DNA of 21,140 nt from Tectiglobus sp963922535 (GCA_963922535.1 CAWUIN010000045.1:1-21140); one strand, 5' to 3'; numbered from the stretch's first letter, positions 1 to 7,714 are shown. A program made the numbers and translations. Notes: generated from the letters alone by a model not told the origin.

Positions 1-15
1 CCTTGATAAATTTTT

Positions 16-780
16 TTAATTCTTCCCGTTTTTTAAAACTGTATTCCTGATATACCAAAAATAAACGGAATACGGCAGAATACGCGCAATTTTGAGTATC
101 CTGACAAACAGCCAGGGGAATGCAATCTCAAACCTGCGTTTGCGCAACCCCTTGACTATCCGACGTGAGGCTGCCTGCGGTGTCATGATGAACGGCATTG
201 GAAATTCGTTCCCGGCTGTCATTGGTGTTTCGACAAAGCCAGGGTTTATAATGCTTATGTGCACACCGTAACGCGCAAGATCAGGATATAAACTTTCTGC
301 CAAGCTTATAAGTGCAGCTTTAGTCGAACCATAAGCTGCAGCCTGGGGTAGCCCGCGGTATCCGGCAACAGATGCAACAATTCCAATGTGTCCGTGCCTG
401 CGTGCGATAAAGTCTGGCATTACAACGCCTAACACATTATGCACGCCACCCACGTTGATGTCGAAGCTTTGCTTTGCCTTGGCGACGTCAAAATCAGCAG
501 CTCCCATTGGATGCCACATCGCAGCACAGATAACGACAAGATCGACCGATCCCAATGCACGATTGATATCGGCGTATGCTGCCGCCAGCGCATCCTGCTT
601 GCCGATATCAAGCGGGAAGGAAACCAGCATATCCGAGCGTTCCTGGAGTTCTGCCAGTTTGTCTGCCGAACGCGCACTGATTGCCACGCGAACGCCGTCT
701 GCGGCCAGATCAATAGCAAGTTGTCGACCAATGCCTGTGCTAGCCCCTATGATCCACGCTGTCTTCCAAATTTCTGACAT
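16..780 (-). CDS. Short-chain dehydrogenase/reductase (SDR), third gene of the rpoE-chrR operon
   Basis: A classical SDR of 254 residues that would carry out an NAD(P)-dependent oxidation or reduction in the cytoplasm; the substrate is unknown. The sequence shows the dinucleotide-binding GASTGIG at residues 12-18, Asp58 in the LDIG segment, Asn109, Ser137 and the catalytic Tyr150-x3-Lys154, followed by the NPGFVETPM loop at 179-187. The usual NNAG motif is replaced by ICAAM (84-88). The C-terminal 35 residues are basic and hydrophobic and could touch the membrane. It starts 7 nt after the chrR stop with no clear ribosome binding site, so it is probably translationally coupled. In many proteobacteria an SDR follows rpoE-chrR together with an FAD amine-oxidase-like protein, DUF1365 and a cyclopropane-fatty-acid synthase-like enzyme; a lipid-modification role is inferred from that known context only. 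Confidence 0.9.
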   Translation of the reverse strand: MSEIWKTAWIIGASTGIGRQLAIDLAADGVRVAISARSADKLAELQERSDMLVSFPLDIGKQDALAAAYADINRALGSVDLVVICAAMWHPMGAADFDVAKAKQSFDINVGGVHNVLGVVMPDFIARRHGHIGIVASVAGYRGLPQAAAYGSTKAALISLAESLYPDLARYGVHISIINPGFVETPMTAGNEFPMPFIMTPQAASRRIVKGLRKRRFEIAFPWLFVRILKIARILPYSVYFWYIRNTVLKNGKN

Positions 781-787
781 CTATTAA

Positions 788-1459
788 TTACATCCGGATA
801 AGTGGTTGTAGAATGCGCGCAAAAGGACCTTTGAATTTAGCCGGCGCATCGAAGGCCACAACGCAGATACAGTCCTCGCCAGGTTCGACAATGGGCTGGT
901 GCTCGACGTCTTGATCCATATCCGCGATATCGCCAGGTCCAAAGACGCCGAATTTATCACGATAGGCACCACTTATGATTAATGTCAGCTCTGCTCCGCT
1001 GTGGCCATGCTCAGGCAACTTTTTGTTGGGCGCCACTTTCAGCAATCGAAGATCGCTGGTCGCATTATCGGAAAGTGGCACGGCGTAGCTGGCAACTCCG
1101 GGGCCTATCCACTTCCAGGGAATATCAGCAATATTCTTGCCCACGATCCATGAAAGAGGTGCCGGCAAGTCACTTGCCTGTAATTGTTTTGTGCGTGATA
1201 AACCACCAGAAACTGGCGCAATACCAACCTCAGGGCGTGATGCTGCCACCTGTTCCAGAAACCTTGCAGGATCGGTCAGCGGATTTGGCTCAGCATTCGC
1301 TAGCATCACTCCACCGATGGTATCCATCTCATGCAAACGTCCGCGACATTGACTGCAAATGCCAATGTGAGCAGCTGCCACGGCGCTTAAAGCTTCACCA
1401 AGCGTTCCTGCCGAAAGGCTCATTAGAGTTGCATCATCAAGATGACGTTTGATTGTCAT
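788..1459 (-). CDS. chrR: ChrR-type zinc-binding anti-sigma factor with cupin domain
   Basis: Anti-sigma factor of 223 residues that binds its cognate ECF sigma factor and releases it under singlet oxygen or organic hydroperoxide stress. The N-terminal anti-sigma zinc site is seen as His6, His31, Cys35 and Cys38, the same numbers as in R. sphaeroides ChrR. The C-terminal cupin-like domain carries His151, His153, Glu157 and His187, and a CIC pair at Cys197/Cys199; each is shifted by exactly ten residues from the R. sphaeroides cupin ligands and the Cys pair there, as I recall them. The start codon overlaps the rpoE stop as ATGA (1456-1459), which supports coupled, near-stoichiometric synthesis of sigma and anti-sigma. 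With all ligands kept the protein should be functional. Confidence 0.95.
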   Translation of the reverse strand: MTIKRHLDDATLMSLSAGTLGEALSAVAAAHIGICSQCRGRLHEMDTIGGVMLANAEPNPLTDPARFLEQVAASRPEVGIAPVSGGLSRTKQLQASDLPAPLSWIVGKNIADIPWKWIGPGVASYAVPLSDNATSDLRLLKVAPNKKLPEHGHSGAELTLIISGAYRDKFGVFGPGDIADMDQDVEHQPIVEPGEDCICVVAFDAPAKFKGPFARILQPLIRM

Positions 1460-1989
1460 TTTAATTCCTCAAAAGCGCTGCGCAGTCTCTGATACGCCAA
1501 CCGCATACGGGATTTAACGGTTCCTAAAGGCAGGGAAAGCTTGTTGGCTATTTCACTTTGTGACAGGCCTTCCATGTAGGAAAGTTGAATGACCGCCGTT
1601 TGATCCGGCGGAAGCTTTTTCAATGCTTCTCCGACGAGTTGCTGAATTTCTGTCTGCATGAGCTGCTCGTCAGGCGGCATATCTTCTGCGATGTGGGTGG
1701 ACAGATCCTCGTCGATCTCGGCCCAGCCCTTCTGGCGACGAAGCCGGTCAATACGCAGGTTGCGCGCAATCGTAAACACCCATGTTGCAAAATTGCCACG
1801 CCCCTCGACGTAGTAACTTGCCTTGCGCCACACCGCAAGCATTGTTTCCTGCGCGAGTTCCTCTGCCGTCGCAGGGTCGGCCCCCTGCCTGATGAGAACT
1901 GCTTTCACGCGCGGGGCAAACTGTTCAAACAACTCCTTGAAAGCATCAGGATCCCCGTCTGCAGCAATTCGGCGAATGAGGTCGTTCAT
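1456..1989 (-). CDS. rpoE: ECF RNA polymerase sigma factor, RpoE/ECF11 type
   Basis: An ECF sigma factor of 177 residues that directs RNA polymerase to stress promoters and is held inactive by ChrR encoded next to it. Region 2 runs from about residue 16 to 85, with the AEELAQETMLAVWRKA and FATWVFTIARNLRIDRLRR segments. Region 4 lies at about 120-172, with LSYMEGLSQSEIA and the helix-turn-helix LPLGTVKSRMRLAYQRLR. No sigma region 3 is present, as expected for ECF proteins. The ATG at 1989 is chosen because no in-frame ATG, GTG or TTG is seen upstream before the promoter. GGGAAAG lies a few bases before it, and the stop of a leader ORF overlaps it. A matching ECF-type promoter upstream suggests autoregulation. 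Confidence 0.95.
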   Translation of the reverse strand: MNDLIRRIAADGDPDAFKELFEQFAPRVKAVLIRQGADPATAEELAQETMLAVWRKASYYVEGRGNFATWVFTIARNLRIDRLRRQKGWAEIDEDLSTHIAEDMPPDEQLMQTEIQQLVGEALKKLPPDQTAVIQLSYMEGLSQSEIANKLSLPLGTVKSRMRLAYQRLRSAFEELK

Positions 1990-2054
1990 GCAACTTTCCC
2001 AATGGGCATGGATCTTCGGGATAATAAGCCGTCTTCTACTGCTGCGCGCAACAT
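1986..2054 (-). CDS. 22-codon leader ORF overlapping the rpoE start
   Basis: A short ORF in the 5' leader of rpoE encoding a 22-residue peptide beginning MLRAAVEDGLLSRRS. It has a near-perfect Shine-Dalgarno sequence, GAGGAG (2063-2068 on the plus strand), 8 nt before its ATG, stronger than that of rpoE itself. Its TGA overlaps the rpoE ATG as ATGA (1986-1989). It would begin about 20 nt after the predicted transcription start. This is seen in the sequence; that it is translated and couples rpoE translation is inference. The peptide has no recognisable domain and no run of identical codons that would suggest classical attenuation. Confidence 0.55.
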   Translation of the reverse strand: MLRAAVEDGLLSRRSMPIGKVA

Positions 2055-2080
2055 TAGATCCACTCCTCGCATTTATTATT

Positions 2081-2109
2081 TTATACGCACATATTCTCCA
2101 CGCGGATTA
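2081..2109 (-). promoter_or_regulatory. Candidate sigma-E (ECF11) promoter of rpoE-chrR-SDR
   Basis: Read on the minus strand, TAATCC (2104-2109) is followed by a 16-nt spacer and CGTATAA (2081-2087). The known consensus for RpoE/ChrR-type promoters is close to TGATCC, about 16-18 nt, then CGTAT-like, so the -10 matches very well and the -35 has one deviation (A for G). The expected start site is near 2074, about 20 nt upstream of the leader ORF. This would place the operon under its own sigma factor. Confidence 0.65.
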
Positions 2110-2289
2110 AGATTGGAGCTATCGTCCGCTGCCGCCTCAAGATCTTGCAGTTAAACCTAAGTCCAGTAAGGCAAATTCATAAGTCATACCTGGGTGTAAA
2201 CCTCTGCCTCGTAGGGGGCCAGTGCGTGGGCCAGCGGCAACGGGAGCATGGATTTAAACCCGTTAGTAATTTTGCGGCTTGGCATGAAT

Positions 2290-2314
2290 TAGTATTTCTG
2301 GCTCATACATACTA
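2290..2314. promoter_or_regulatory. Inverted repeat upstream of yghU
   Basis: TAGTAT (2290-2295) and ATACTA (2309-2314) form a perfect 6-bp inverted repeat with a 13-nt spacer, about 80 nt before the yghU start. It could be an operator or a chance match; no confident -35/-10 pair was found beside it. The rest of the gap between the rpoE promoter and yghU shows no gene. Confidence 0.2.
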
Positions 2315-2393
2315 TTTGCTGCCTATCAGGTCGTGTTGTCAGTTAGCACACGCGCTGGAATTCCAATACATATCAAGTAACAAGGATGAGATA

Positions 2394-3266
2394 ATGAGCG
2401 CCTCAGACGAATACACGCCACCCAAAGTGTGGACTTGGCAACTTGAAGAAGGTGGCAAATTTGCCAGTATTAACCGACCGTTCGCAGGCGCCACCCACGA
2501 GAGAGAACTCCCACGCGGTCAACACCCGCTGCAGCTTTACTCGCTAGCGACGCCCAACGGCGTTAAAGTTACGGTGATGCTCGAGGAACTGTTGGCTGCC
2601 GGCCACAGCGGCGCCGAATACGATGCCTATCCAATTGATATAGGCAAGGGCGACCAGTTCGCCTCGGGCTTTGTTGAAATCAATCCGAACTCCAAAATCC
2701 CCGCGTTGATGGATTACACAACGTCGAAGCCGACGCGACTGTTTGAATCCGGCGCAATCCTGCTTTATCTGGCGGAAAAATTCGACGGCGCGTTTTTGCC
2801 AAGCGAGCCGGCCACGCGGCCGGAATGCCTGTCGTGGCTGTTCTGGCAAATGGGCAGCGCACCTTACCTGGGCGGCGGCTTCGGACATTTCTATGTCTAT
2901 GCCCCGATGAAGATCAGGTATGCCATTGACCGCTTCGCCATGGAGACCAAGCGCCAGCTGGATGTGCTCAACCGTAATCTGGCAGAACGCAAATTCATGT
3001 GCGGTGATGATTATACAATTGCCGACATCGCTATCTGGCCCTGGTACGGTCAGCTCGTGTGCGATAAAGTTTACGACGCGGCTGAATTTCTCGACGTTGC
3101 TTCTTATCGTAATGTGATCCGCTGGGCCGACGAAATCGCTCAACGTCCGGCTGTTAAGCGTGGCCGCATGGTCAATCGCCTTAGCGGGCCACTTGAAGAA
3201 CAACTGCGTGAACGCCATGATGCAAGCGATTTCGAGACGCGGACCCAGGATAAACTTGAAGGCTGA
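2394..3266 (+). CDS. yghU: YghU-like glutathione-dependent disulfide-bond oxidoreductase (GST superfamily)
   Basis: A cytoplasmic GST-fold enzyme of 290 residues; E. coli YghU (288 residues as I recall) reduces disulfides with bound glutathione and has organic peroxide reductase activity. Nearly every diagnostic segment is kept: KVWTW at 11-15, NRP at 27-29, the PLQLYSLATPNG stretch ending at residue 56, the cis-proline loop NPNSKIPAL at 97-105, FESG at 117-120, the GGGFGHFY segment near 160-167, GDDYTIADIAIWPW at 204-217, and the C-terminal RHDASDFET near 274-282. The ATG at 2394 is chosen over longer in-frame starts because AAGGA lies just before it and family similarity starts there. It is a single gene, divergent from rpoE. 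No close ECF-type promoter is seen for it. Confidence 0.95.
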   Translation: MSASDEYTPPKVWTWQLEEGGKFASINRPFAGATHERELPRGQHPLQLYSLATPNGVKVTVMLEELLAAGHSGAEYDAYPIDIGKGDQFASGFVEINPNSKIPALMDYTTSKPTRLFESGAILLYLAEKFDGAFLPSEPATRPECLSWLFWQMGSAPYLGGGFGHFYVYAPMKIRYAIDRFAMETKRQLDVLNRNLAERKFMCGDDYTIADIAIWPWYGQLVCDKVYDAAEFLDVASYRNVIRWADEIAQRPAVKRGRMVNRLSGPLEEQLRERHDASDFETRTQDKLEG

Positions 3267-3326
3267 GGCTCACCCGACCCGGATTGCCTGGACACCAATT
3301 TTCCATGCTATGGCTGCAACGCCATA

Positions 3327-3352
3327 CCTGATGGGAAAACCCGATGGGAAAA
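3327..3352. repeat. 13-bp tandem duplication
   Basis: CCTGATGGGAAAA is followed at once by CCCGATGGGAAAA, one mismatch in 13 bp, in the gap between the convergent genes yghU and yifB. It looks like a slipped-strand duplication; no function is suggested. Confidence 0.7.
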
Positions 3353-3464
3353 ATGGCTCAATAGCACACCTCTGAGAGGCCCCGGAGACTTGAGCCTGGC
3401 CTGCGCTTGCGTGTTTTCTGCTCCATGCGGCCACGTCTGATTATCATGCCAACGGCAGTGTTCT

Positions 3465-3510
3465 GCACTTGGCACTTGGCACTTGGCACTTGGCACTTGG
3501 CACCTGGCAC
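3465..3510. repeat. 7-bp tandem repeat array (GCACTTG)
   Basis: Five perfect GCACTTG units, a sixth with one change (GCACCTG) and a partial GCAC, 46 bp in all, lie 11 bp past the yifB stop codon, in the gap between convergent genes. There is no spacer between units, so it is not CRISPR-like. The perfect units suggest recent expansion. Confidence 0.95.
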
Positions 3511-3521
3511 GAAGCTCTGAG

Positions 3522-5069
3522 CTACCGCTCCGCAAGCCCCGCGACGGACACCTTGCGGCGCACACGTTCACTGCGGTAACTCAGAGCCTCTGCAATGTGA
3601 GGCCGGCTTATACGATTTTCCTCGGCGAGATCAGCCAATGTCAGGGCGACGCGCAGCGTGCGGTGGAACCCACGTGCCGACATGCCAAGCTTTGCCGAGG
3701 CTTCCCTAAGCAAGCCCATGGCTTCGTCATCGACTTCAATGATTTCTTCTAGCATCGACGCTGACATTTGTGCATTTGTACGGGGGGCGGTTTCACCGCT
3801 GGCCTCGGACATACGGTTCTGCTGGCGTGCGCGTGCAGCGCTGACGCGGGCGCGGACTTCTCTGCTGCCTTCCGCGGCTGCTGGCAGGCAAAGATCGGCA
3901 GCCGACACTGCCGGCATTTCGATCGTCAGGTCAATTCTGTCCAGCAATGGCCCGGAAACGCGCGCCTGGTAATCGGCCGCGCATCTCTCGCCCCGTTTAC
4001 AAGACTGGCCCGGCCCGCCGCCGCAACGGCAGGGGTTCATCGCTGCGATCAGCTGAATGCGCGAAGGATAAGAAATGCGGTGGTTGGCACGCGCAATCAC
4101 GGTTTCACCGGTTTCCAGGGGCTGACGCAGGGAATCCAGGACCGGCGGTGAAAACTCCGGCAATTCATCAAGGAAAAGCACACCGTTGTGGGCCAGAGAG
4201 ACTTCGCCGGGGCGAGGACGTGTGCCACCGCCGACAAGCGCCGCCATGCTGGCTGAGTGATGCGGCGCACGAAACGGACGTTCTGTCTTGATTTCACCGC
4301 CCATCAGTTCGCCTGCCAGCGAATGGACCATGCTGACCTCCAGCATCTCTTTCGTTTCCAGCGGCGGCAGAATTGAAGGCAGGCGCTGGGCCAGCATCGA
4401 TTTACCGGACCCCGGCGGCCCGATCATCAAAAGATTGTGCCCGCCCGCGGCCGCCACTTCAAGCGCCCGCTTCGCAGTTTCCTGGCCTTTGACGTCTTTC
4501 AGATCCTGGATTGAGACAGGCTCCCTTGCCAGATTTGGCGCGGGCCGGCGCAACATTTGCGTTCCACGGAAATGATTGATCAAGGATAACAGATGGGCTG
4601 GCGCTATAATCTCGATCGTTTCACCGGCCCAGGCGGCCTCCTGGCCACATCCTGCCGGGCAAATCAGACCTTTGTTCATCGCATTGGCTCCCATGGCGGC
4701 GGGGAGGGCGCCGGGTACCGGGCGCAAGGCCCCGTCCAGAGCGAGTTCTCCGATGGCGACGTAACCATTAATTGTTTCCGGTGACACGGCCTCCATCGCG
4801 ACAAGCAATGCCAGCGCGATGGGCAAATCGAAATGCGAGCCCTCCTTAGGCAGATCCCCCGGCGCCAGATTGACCGTAATCCGGGTCCAGGGCAGACCAA
4901 GGCCAAGCGCATGGAGGGCGTTACGCACACGTTCACGGCTTTCTGCCACCGCCTTGTCGGGCAACCCCACGATCGAGAAATTATGCTGGCCAGGCGTAAT
5001 TCTGACTTCGACCTGAACTGGCCTCGCCTCAATGCCAACAAAAGCGACTGTCGCAATCCTGCCGTACAC
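3522..5069 (-). CDS. yifB: YifB/ComM family Mg-chelatase-like AAA+ ATPase
   Basis: A full-length 515-residue member of the YifB/ComM family. ComM is a hexameric helicase that promotes branch migration during natural transformation; in many alphaproteobacteria the role is untested. Order of parts: an N-terminal Lon-protease-like fold (about 1-170, with GLPDKAVAESRERVRNAL at 35-52), Walker A GPPGSGKS at 217-224, the HHSAS segment at 270-274, Walker B GVLFLDE at 296-302, sensor-1 AAMNPC at 342-347, a Cys cluster C347/C349/C357/C363 that could bind metal, arginine-finger segment GPLLDRID at 373-380, and a C-terminal helical domain with GFHRTLRVALTLADL. The start is a GTG at 5067-5069, chosen because the family begins right there (GRIATVAFVGIEA); GGAAAC lies about 9 nt upstream. 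It is transcribed alone. Confidence 0.95.
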   Translation of the reverse strand: MYGRIATVAFVGIEARPVQVEVRITPGQHNFSIVGLPDKAVAESRERVRNALHALGLGLPWTRITVNLAPGDLPKEGSHFDLPIALALLVAMEAVSPETINGYVAIGELALDGALRPVPGALPAAMGANAMNKGLICPAGCGQEAAWAGETIEIIAPAHLLSLINHFRGTQMLRRPAPNLAREPVSIQDLKDVKGQETAKRALEVAAAGGHNLLMIGPPGSGKSMLAQRLPSILPPLETKEMLEVSMVHSLAGELMGGEIKTERPFRAPHHSASMAALVGGGTRPRPGEVSLAHNGVLFLDELPEFSPPVLDSLRQPLETGETVIARANHRISYPSRIQLIAAMNPCRCGGGPGQSCKRGERCAADYQARVSGPLLDRIDLTIEMPAVSAADLCLPAAAEGSREVRARVSAARARQQNRMSEASGETAPRTNAQMSASMLEEIIEVDDEAMGLLREASAKLGMSARGFHRTLRVALTLADLAEENRISRPHIAEALSYRSERVRRKVSVAGLAER

Positions 5070-5587
5070 GCAACGGTTTCCAACTTGAGTATCCTAAAAT
5101 ATCCTGAAGAGTTCAGGGTGTGCCGTCAGTTGCCGCACGAAGCCCGCTGAGACAAATTTTTTCATCCAGAAGGCGTATTCGGACTTGTTGAGCGACGCTC
5201 TACTACAAGTGAACACAAAGCTGCTGACGGGAAAACTCGTCCTGTAGCAGAATGATTTGGCGAAACCGGCCCGGCTCTCGCGCGTCTTAACTAACAACAC
5301 GCTTTGAAGTTAAGCGTTTCAGAAAAATCGTCAAGAACAAAATATAAACCTGCACGTGTGTATTGTTCTACCCAAAGCTGAAATCGTTTGTCATATCCGA
5401 GTTCAGGTAATTGGATTGAAGCGCAAAAAATCAATCGGCCTTTGTTGTAAGTTGTATTTGCAGATATATCTGAACCGCTCCACTATGTAATAATTGACGT
5501 CTTGTAATAGCGGGGCAATTTATCTGCTTGAGACCGGCTTTTTAAGATGTTTAATTACAGCGGCTGCATACGGGGAGAATATCATAA
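5070..5587. other. 518-bp gap between divergent yifB and antiporter genes
   Basis: No convincing gene. An open frame on the minus strand at 5094-5300 lacks a recognisable domain and a good ribosome binding site and is not called. The right half is AT-rich and should hold the antiporter promoter, but no good -35/-10 pair stands out. A perfect 12-bp palindrome, CAGATATATCTG, lies at 5461-5472, about 115 nt upstream of the antiporter start, and could be a regulator site. Confidence 0.5.
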
Positions 5588-7399
5588 ATGGCTGGCGCCA
5601 CAAACGTTGAGCACTACAAAGACGCGTTGATCATCCTGACAACGGCGGCAGTCATGGTGCCAATGGCGCGCCATTTCAGATTAAGCCCGGTGATTGCCTA
5701 TCTCGTTGCTGGCTTTGTGCTGGGGCCTAGCGGTATTGTGCTGCTCGCACCGCCCGACAGCTGGTTTAAATGGATCACGATTGCGCCTGACAATCAACTG
5801 GGCTTTATCGGCGAACTCGGCGTCGTCTTTTTGCTGTTTCTGATCGGGCTTGAACTTTCCTTCCAGCGTCTGGTGACCATGCGGCGCCTGGTGTTCGGCC
5901 TTGGCAACGCCCAGATCCTGCTCTCGGCCGCCGTCATCACCAGCTTTTGCTGGCTTATCGGGCTGCCCGCTGCGGCGGCTGTCCTGATCGGCTTAAGCCT
6001 CGCTTTATCATCGACTGCCATCGTCATTGAGCTGCTCTCCCAGCAGCAACGCCTTGCCACCAACACCGGTCGAACCGCATTTTCCATTCTGCTGATGCAG
6101 GACCTGGCGGTGATTCCGCTGATTTTTCTGGTATCGATCCTCGCCGGCAACAGCGATGTCGGTGTGATTGAGGGATTGCTGACGGCCCTGAGCCAGGCGG
6201 CCCTTGCATTGCTTGCAGTCGGCGGCATTGGCTGGCTGGCGCTCCGGCCACTGTTCCGGCTCGTCACGGCGTCAAGCAGTCAAGAGCTTTTTGTTGCCGC
6301 AACTCTCTTAGTTATAGTCGCCAGCGGCCTGGTGACCGGCGTTGCCGGCCTCTCGATGGCGCTTGGCGCCTTTGTGGCAGGCCTGCTGCTGGCTGAAACC
6401 GAGTTCCGCCGCTCCATTCAGTCCGCCATTGAGCCGGTCAAGGGGCTATTGCTCGGCGTGTTCTTTTTCACCGTCGGCATGAGCCTTGATACCCGCACCG
6501 TGCTGGCAGATCCGGCAACCGTGCTGCTTGGCACCACAGGGCTGATCGTGGCCAAGGCGCTCGTCATCACGGTGCTGCTGATGGTATTTCGCATCACGCC
6601 CTCATCGATTTCGGAAATTGTCGGCCTGCTTGCCTCAGGCGGTGAATTCACTTTTATTGTCATTGGTATGGCAACTGTCAGCGGCATTATTGAGCCGGCC
6701 CTTTCGGCGGTTATCTTTGCCATTACGGCGCTGTCGATGCTGCTTATTCCAGTGCTGGATTACATTGGACAACGGATTGCACGCCAACTGCGCGCCACCA
6801 GGAAATCGGAGCCTGAACTGCTCGCCTCCCCGCATGGGCATGAGACACCGCCGCGGGCAGTGATCATCGGTTTTGGCCGGGTGGGCCGGCTGCTATCCGA
6901 AATGCTGGAGGCGCATAACGTTCCGCACCTGGCGATGGAACACAACCCGGAAAACGTTACGGCAGGGCGGAAGCGCGGACGGCCGGTCTACTACGGCGAT
7001 GCCCGCGACGATAACTTCCTGCGCGAATCTGGTATCACCACGGCGGACGCGGTCCTGGTAACTATCAATTCACCCAGCCTGATCGAGGACGTGGTGCAGC
7101 ACGTGCGCACCGTTAATCCAAGCGTTCTTGTGGTTGCCCGTACACGCGATGCCGAACATGCCAAGCGGCTTTATGAACTCGGCGCCACGCACGCTGTCCC
7201 TGAGACCATCGAGGCCAGCCTGCAACTGGCAGAAGCCTCTCTGGTTGATCTGGGTGTACCGACAGACCACGTCATCGCTTCGATTAACGCCAAGCGCGAT
7301 GAAATCCACGAGCAATTACAAGGTGCCGGGGGAAAGGGCGGCTACGTCGGCCAGGCGGCCGCCCGCAGCCCGCTACAGAAAGTGATGGATCAAGAGTAG
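5588..7399 (+). CDS. CPA2-family monovalent cation:proton antiporter with TrkA-N domain (Kef-like)
   Basis: An inner-membrane protein of 603 residues of the KefB/KefC kind, exchanging potassium or another monovalent cation for protons. The membrane domain covers about residues 12-395 and shows the family landmarks FLLFLIGLELSF (81-92), LSLALSSTAIVIELL (136-150), the QD pair 171-172 in LLMQDLAVIPL, and GLSMALGAFVAGLLLAET (254-271). The cytoplasmic part starts with a Rossmann TrkA-N domain, IGFGRVGR at 427-434, and continues with YYGDARDD (468-475). A C-terminal tail of about 50 residues is charged and Gly-rich. GGGGAGA about 10 nt upstream serves as ribosome binding site. No kefF/kefG-like ancillary gene is adjacent, so glutathione gating is not shown. 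Ion specificity cannot be read from the sequence. Confidence 0.92.
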   Translation: MAGATNVEHYKDALIILTTAAVMVPMARHFRLSPVIAYLVAGFVLGPSGIVLLAPPDSWFKWITIAPDNQLGFIGELGVVFLLFLIGLELSFQRLVTMRRLVFGLGNAQILLSAAVITSFCWLIGLPAAAAVLIGLSLALSSTAIVIELLSQQQRLATNTGRTAFSILLMQDLAVIPLIFLVSILAGNSDVGVIEGLLTALSQAALALLAVGGIGWLALRPLFRLVTASSSQELFVAATLLVIVASGLVTGVAGLSMALGAFVAGLLLAETEFRRSIQSAIEPVKGLLLGVFFFTVGMSLDTRTVLADPATVLLGTTGLIVAKALVITVLLMVFRITPSSISEIVGLLASGGEFTFIVIGMATVSGIIEPALSAVIFAITALSMLLIPVLDYIGQRIARQLRATRKSEPELLASPHGHETPPRAVIIGFGRVGRLLSEMLEAHNVPHLAMEHNPENVTAGRKRGRPVYYGDARDDNFLRESGITTADAVLVTINSPSLIEDVVQHVRTVNPSVLVVARTRDAEHAKRLYELGATHAVPETIEASLQLAEASLVDLGVPTDHVIASINAKRDEIHEQLQGAGGKGGYVGQAAARSPLQKVMDQE

Positions 7400-7714
7400 G
7401 CCGGTTACTGAGCCTTGGCTATCGGCCTCCAGGTCTGCGATACAGGCATCGAAACTGCGACGAGATCCGAGCCGCTGCCGCGAACACATGATTTCCGGTC
7501 AAGACGCAAGCTGATAAGCAGCGCAGCACACACGGGGCAAAAAATTCGAGCTCCGAAGTAATGGAACCGAAAACGTTTGATTAGCGCTCGCCAGTTCGTA
7601 TTACTGGATCTGGAGGTCCATTGCACCAGGCACCAGGCACCGGCACCAGATCGGCTTGCTACTCAACCGTTGTTAAACCATCGCCAACCGCATGACTTCA
7701 TATGACGATACGGC
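7400..7714. other. 315-bp gap between convergent antiporter and FAD dehydrogenase genes
   Basis: No gene is supported. Just after the antiporter stop is a possible stem, GGCCG (7399-7403) with CGGCC (7423-7427) around an inner AGCC-TT-GGCT, but no T-run follows. A short GCACCAG tandem repeat lies at 7623-7649. Otherwise nothing is recognised. Confidence 0.5.
7623..7649. repeat. 7-bp tandem repeat (GCACCAG)
   Basis: Units GCACCAG, GCACCAG, GCACCG (one base lost) and GCACCAG follow each other directly. The unit resembles the GCACTTG/GCACCTG array downstream of yifB, and both arrays lie between convergent genes. Confidence 0.8.

Noticed and set aside
2145..2393. In-frame N-terminal extension of yghU starting near 2145
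   Set aside because: The family starts at about residue 1 of the 2394 start, which has a good ribosome binding site; the upstream stretch does not resemble GST sequences.
3465..3510. CRISPR array
   Set aside because: Units are only 7 bp and there are no spacers; it is a simple tandem repeat.
5171..5180. CGTATTC as an ECF sigma -10 box
   Set aside because: No TGATCC-like -35 at the required distance upstream.
5094..5300. 68-residue open frame on the minus strand upstream of yifB
   Set aside because: No recognisable domain, no clear ribosome binding site, and composition unlike the neighbouring genes; probably a chance frame.
7399..7427. Possible terminator after the antiporter (GGCCG/CGGCC with inner AGCC/GGCT)
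   Set aside because: Short stems with bulges and no T-run, and the 5' arm overlaps the stop codon; too weak to call.
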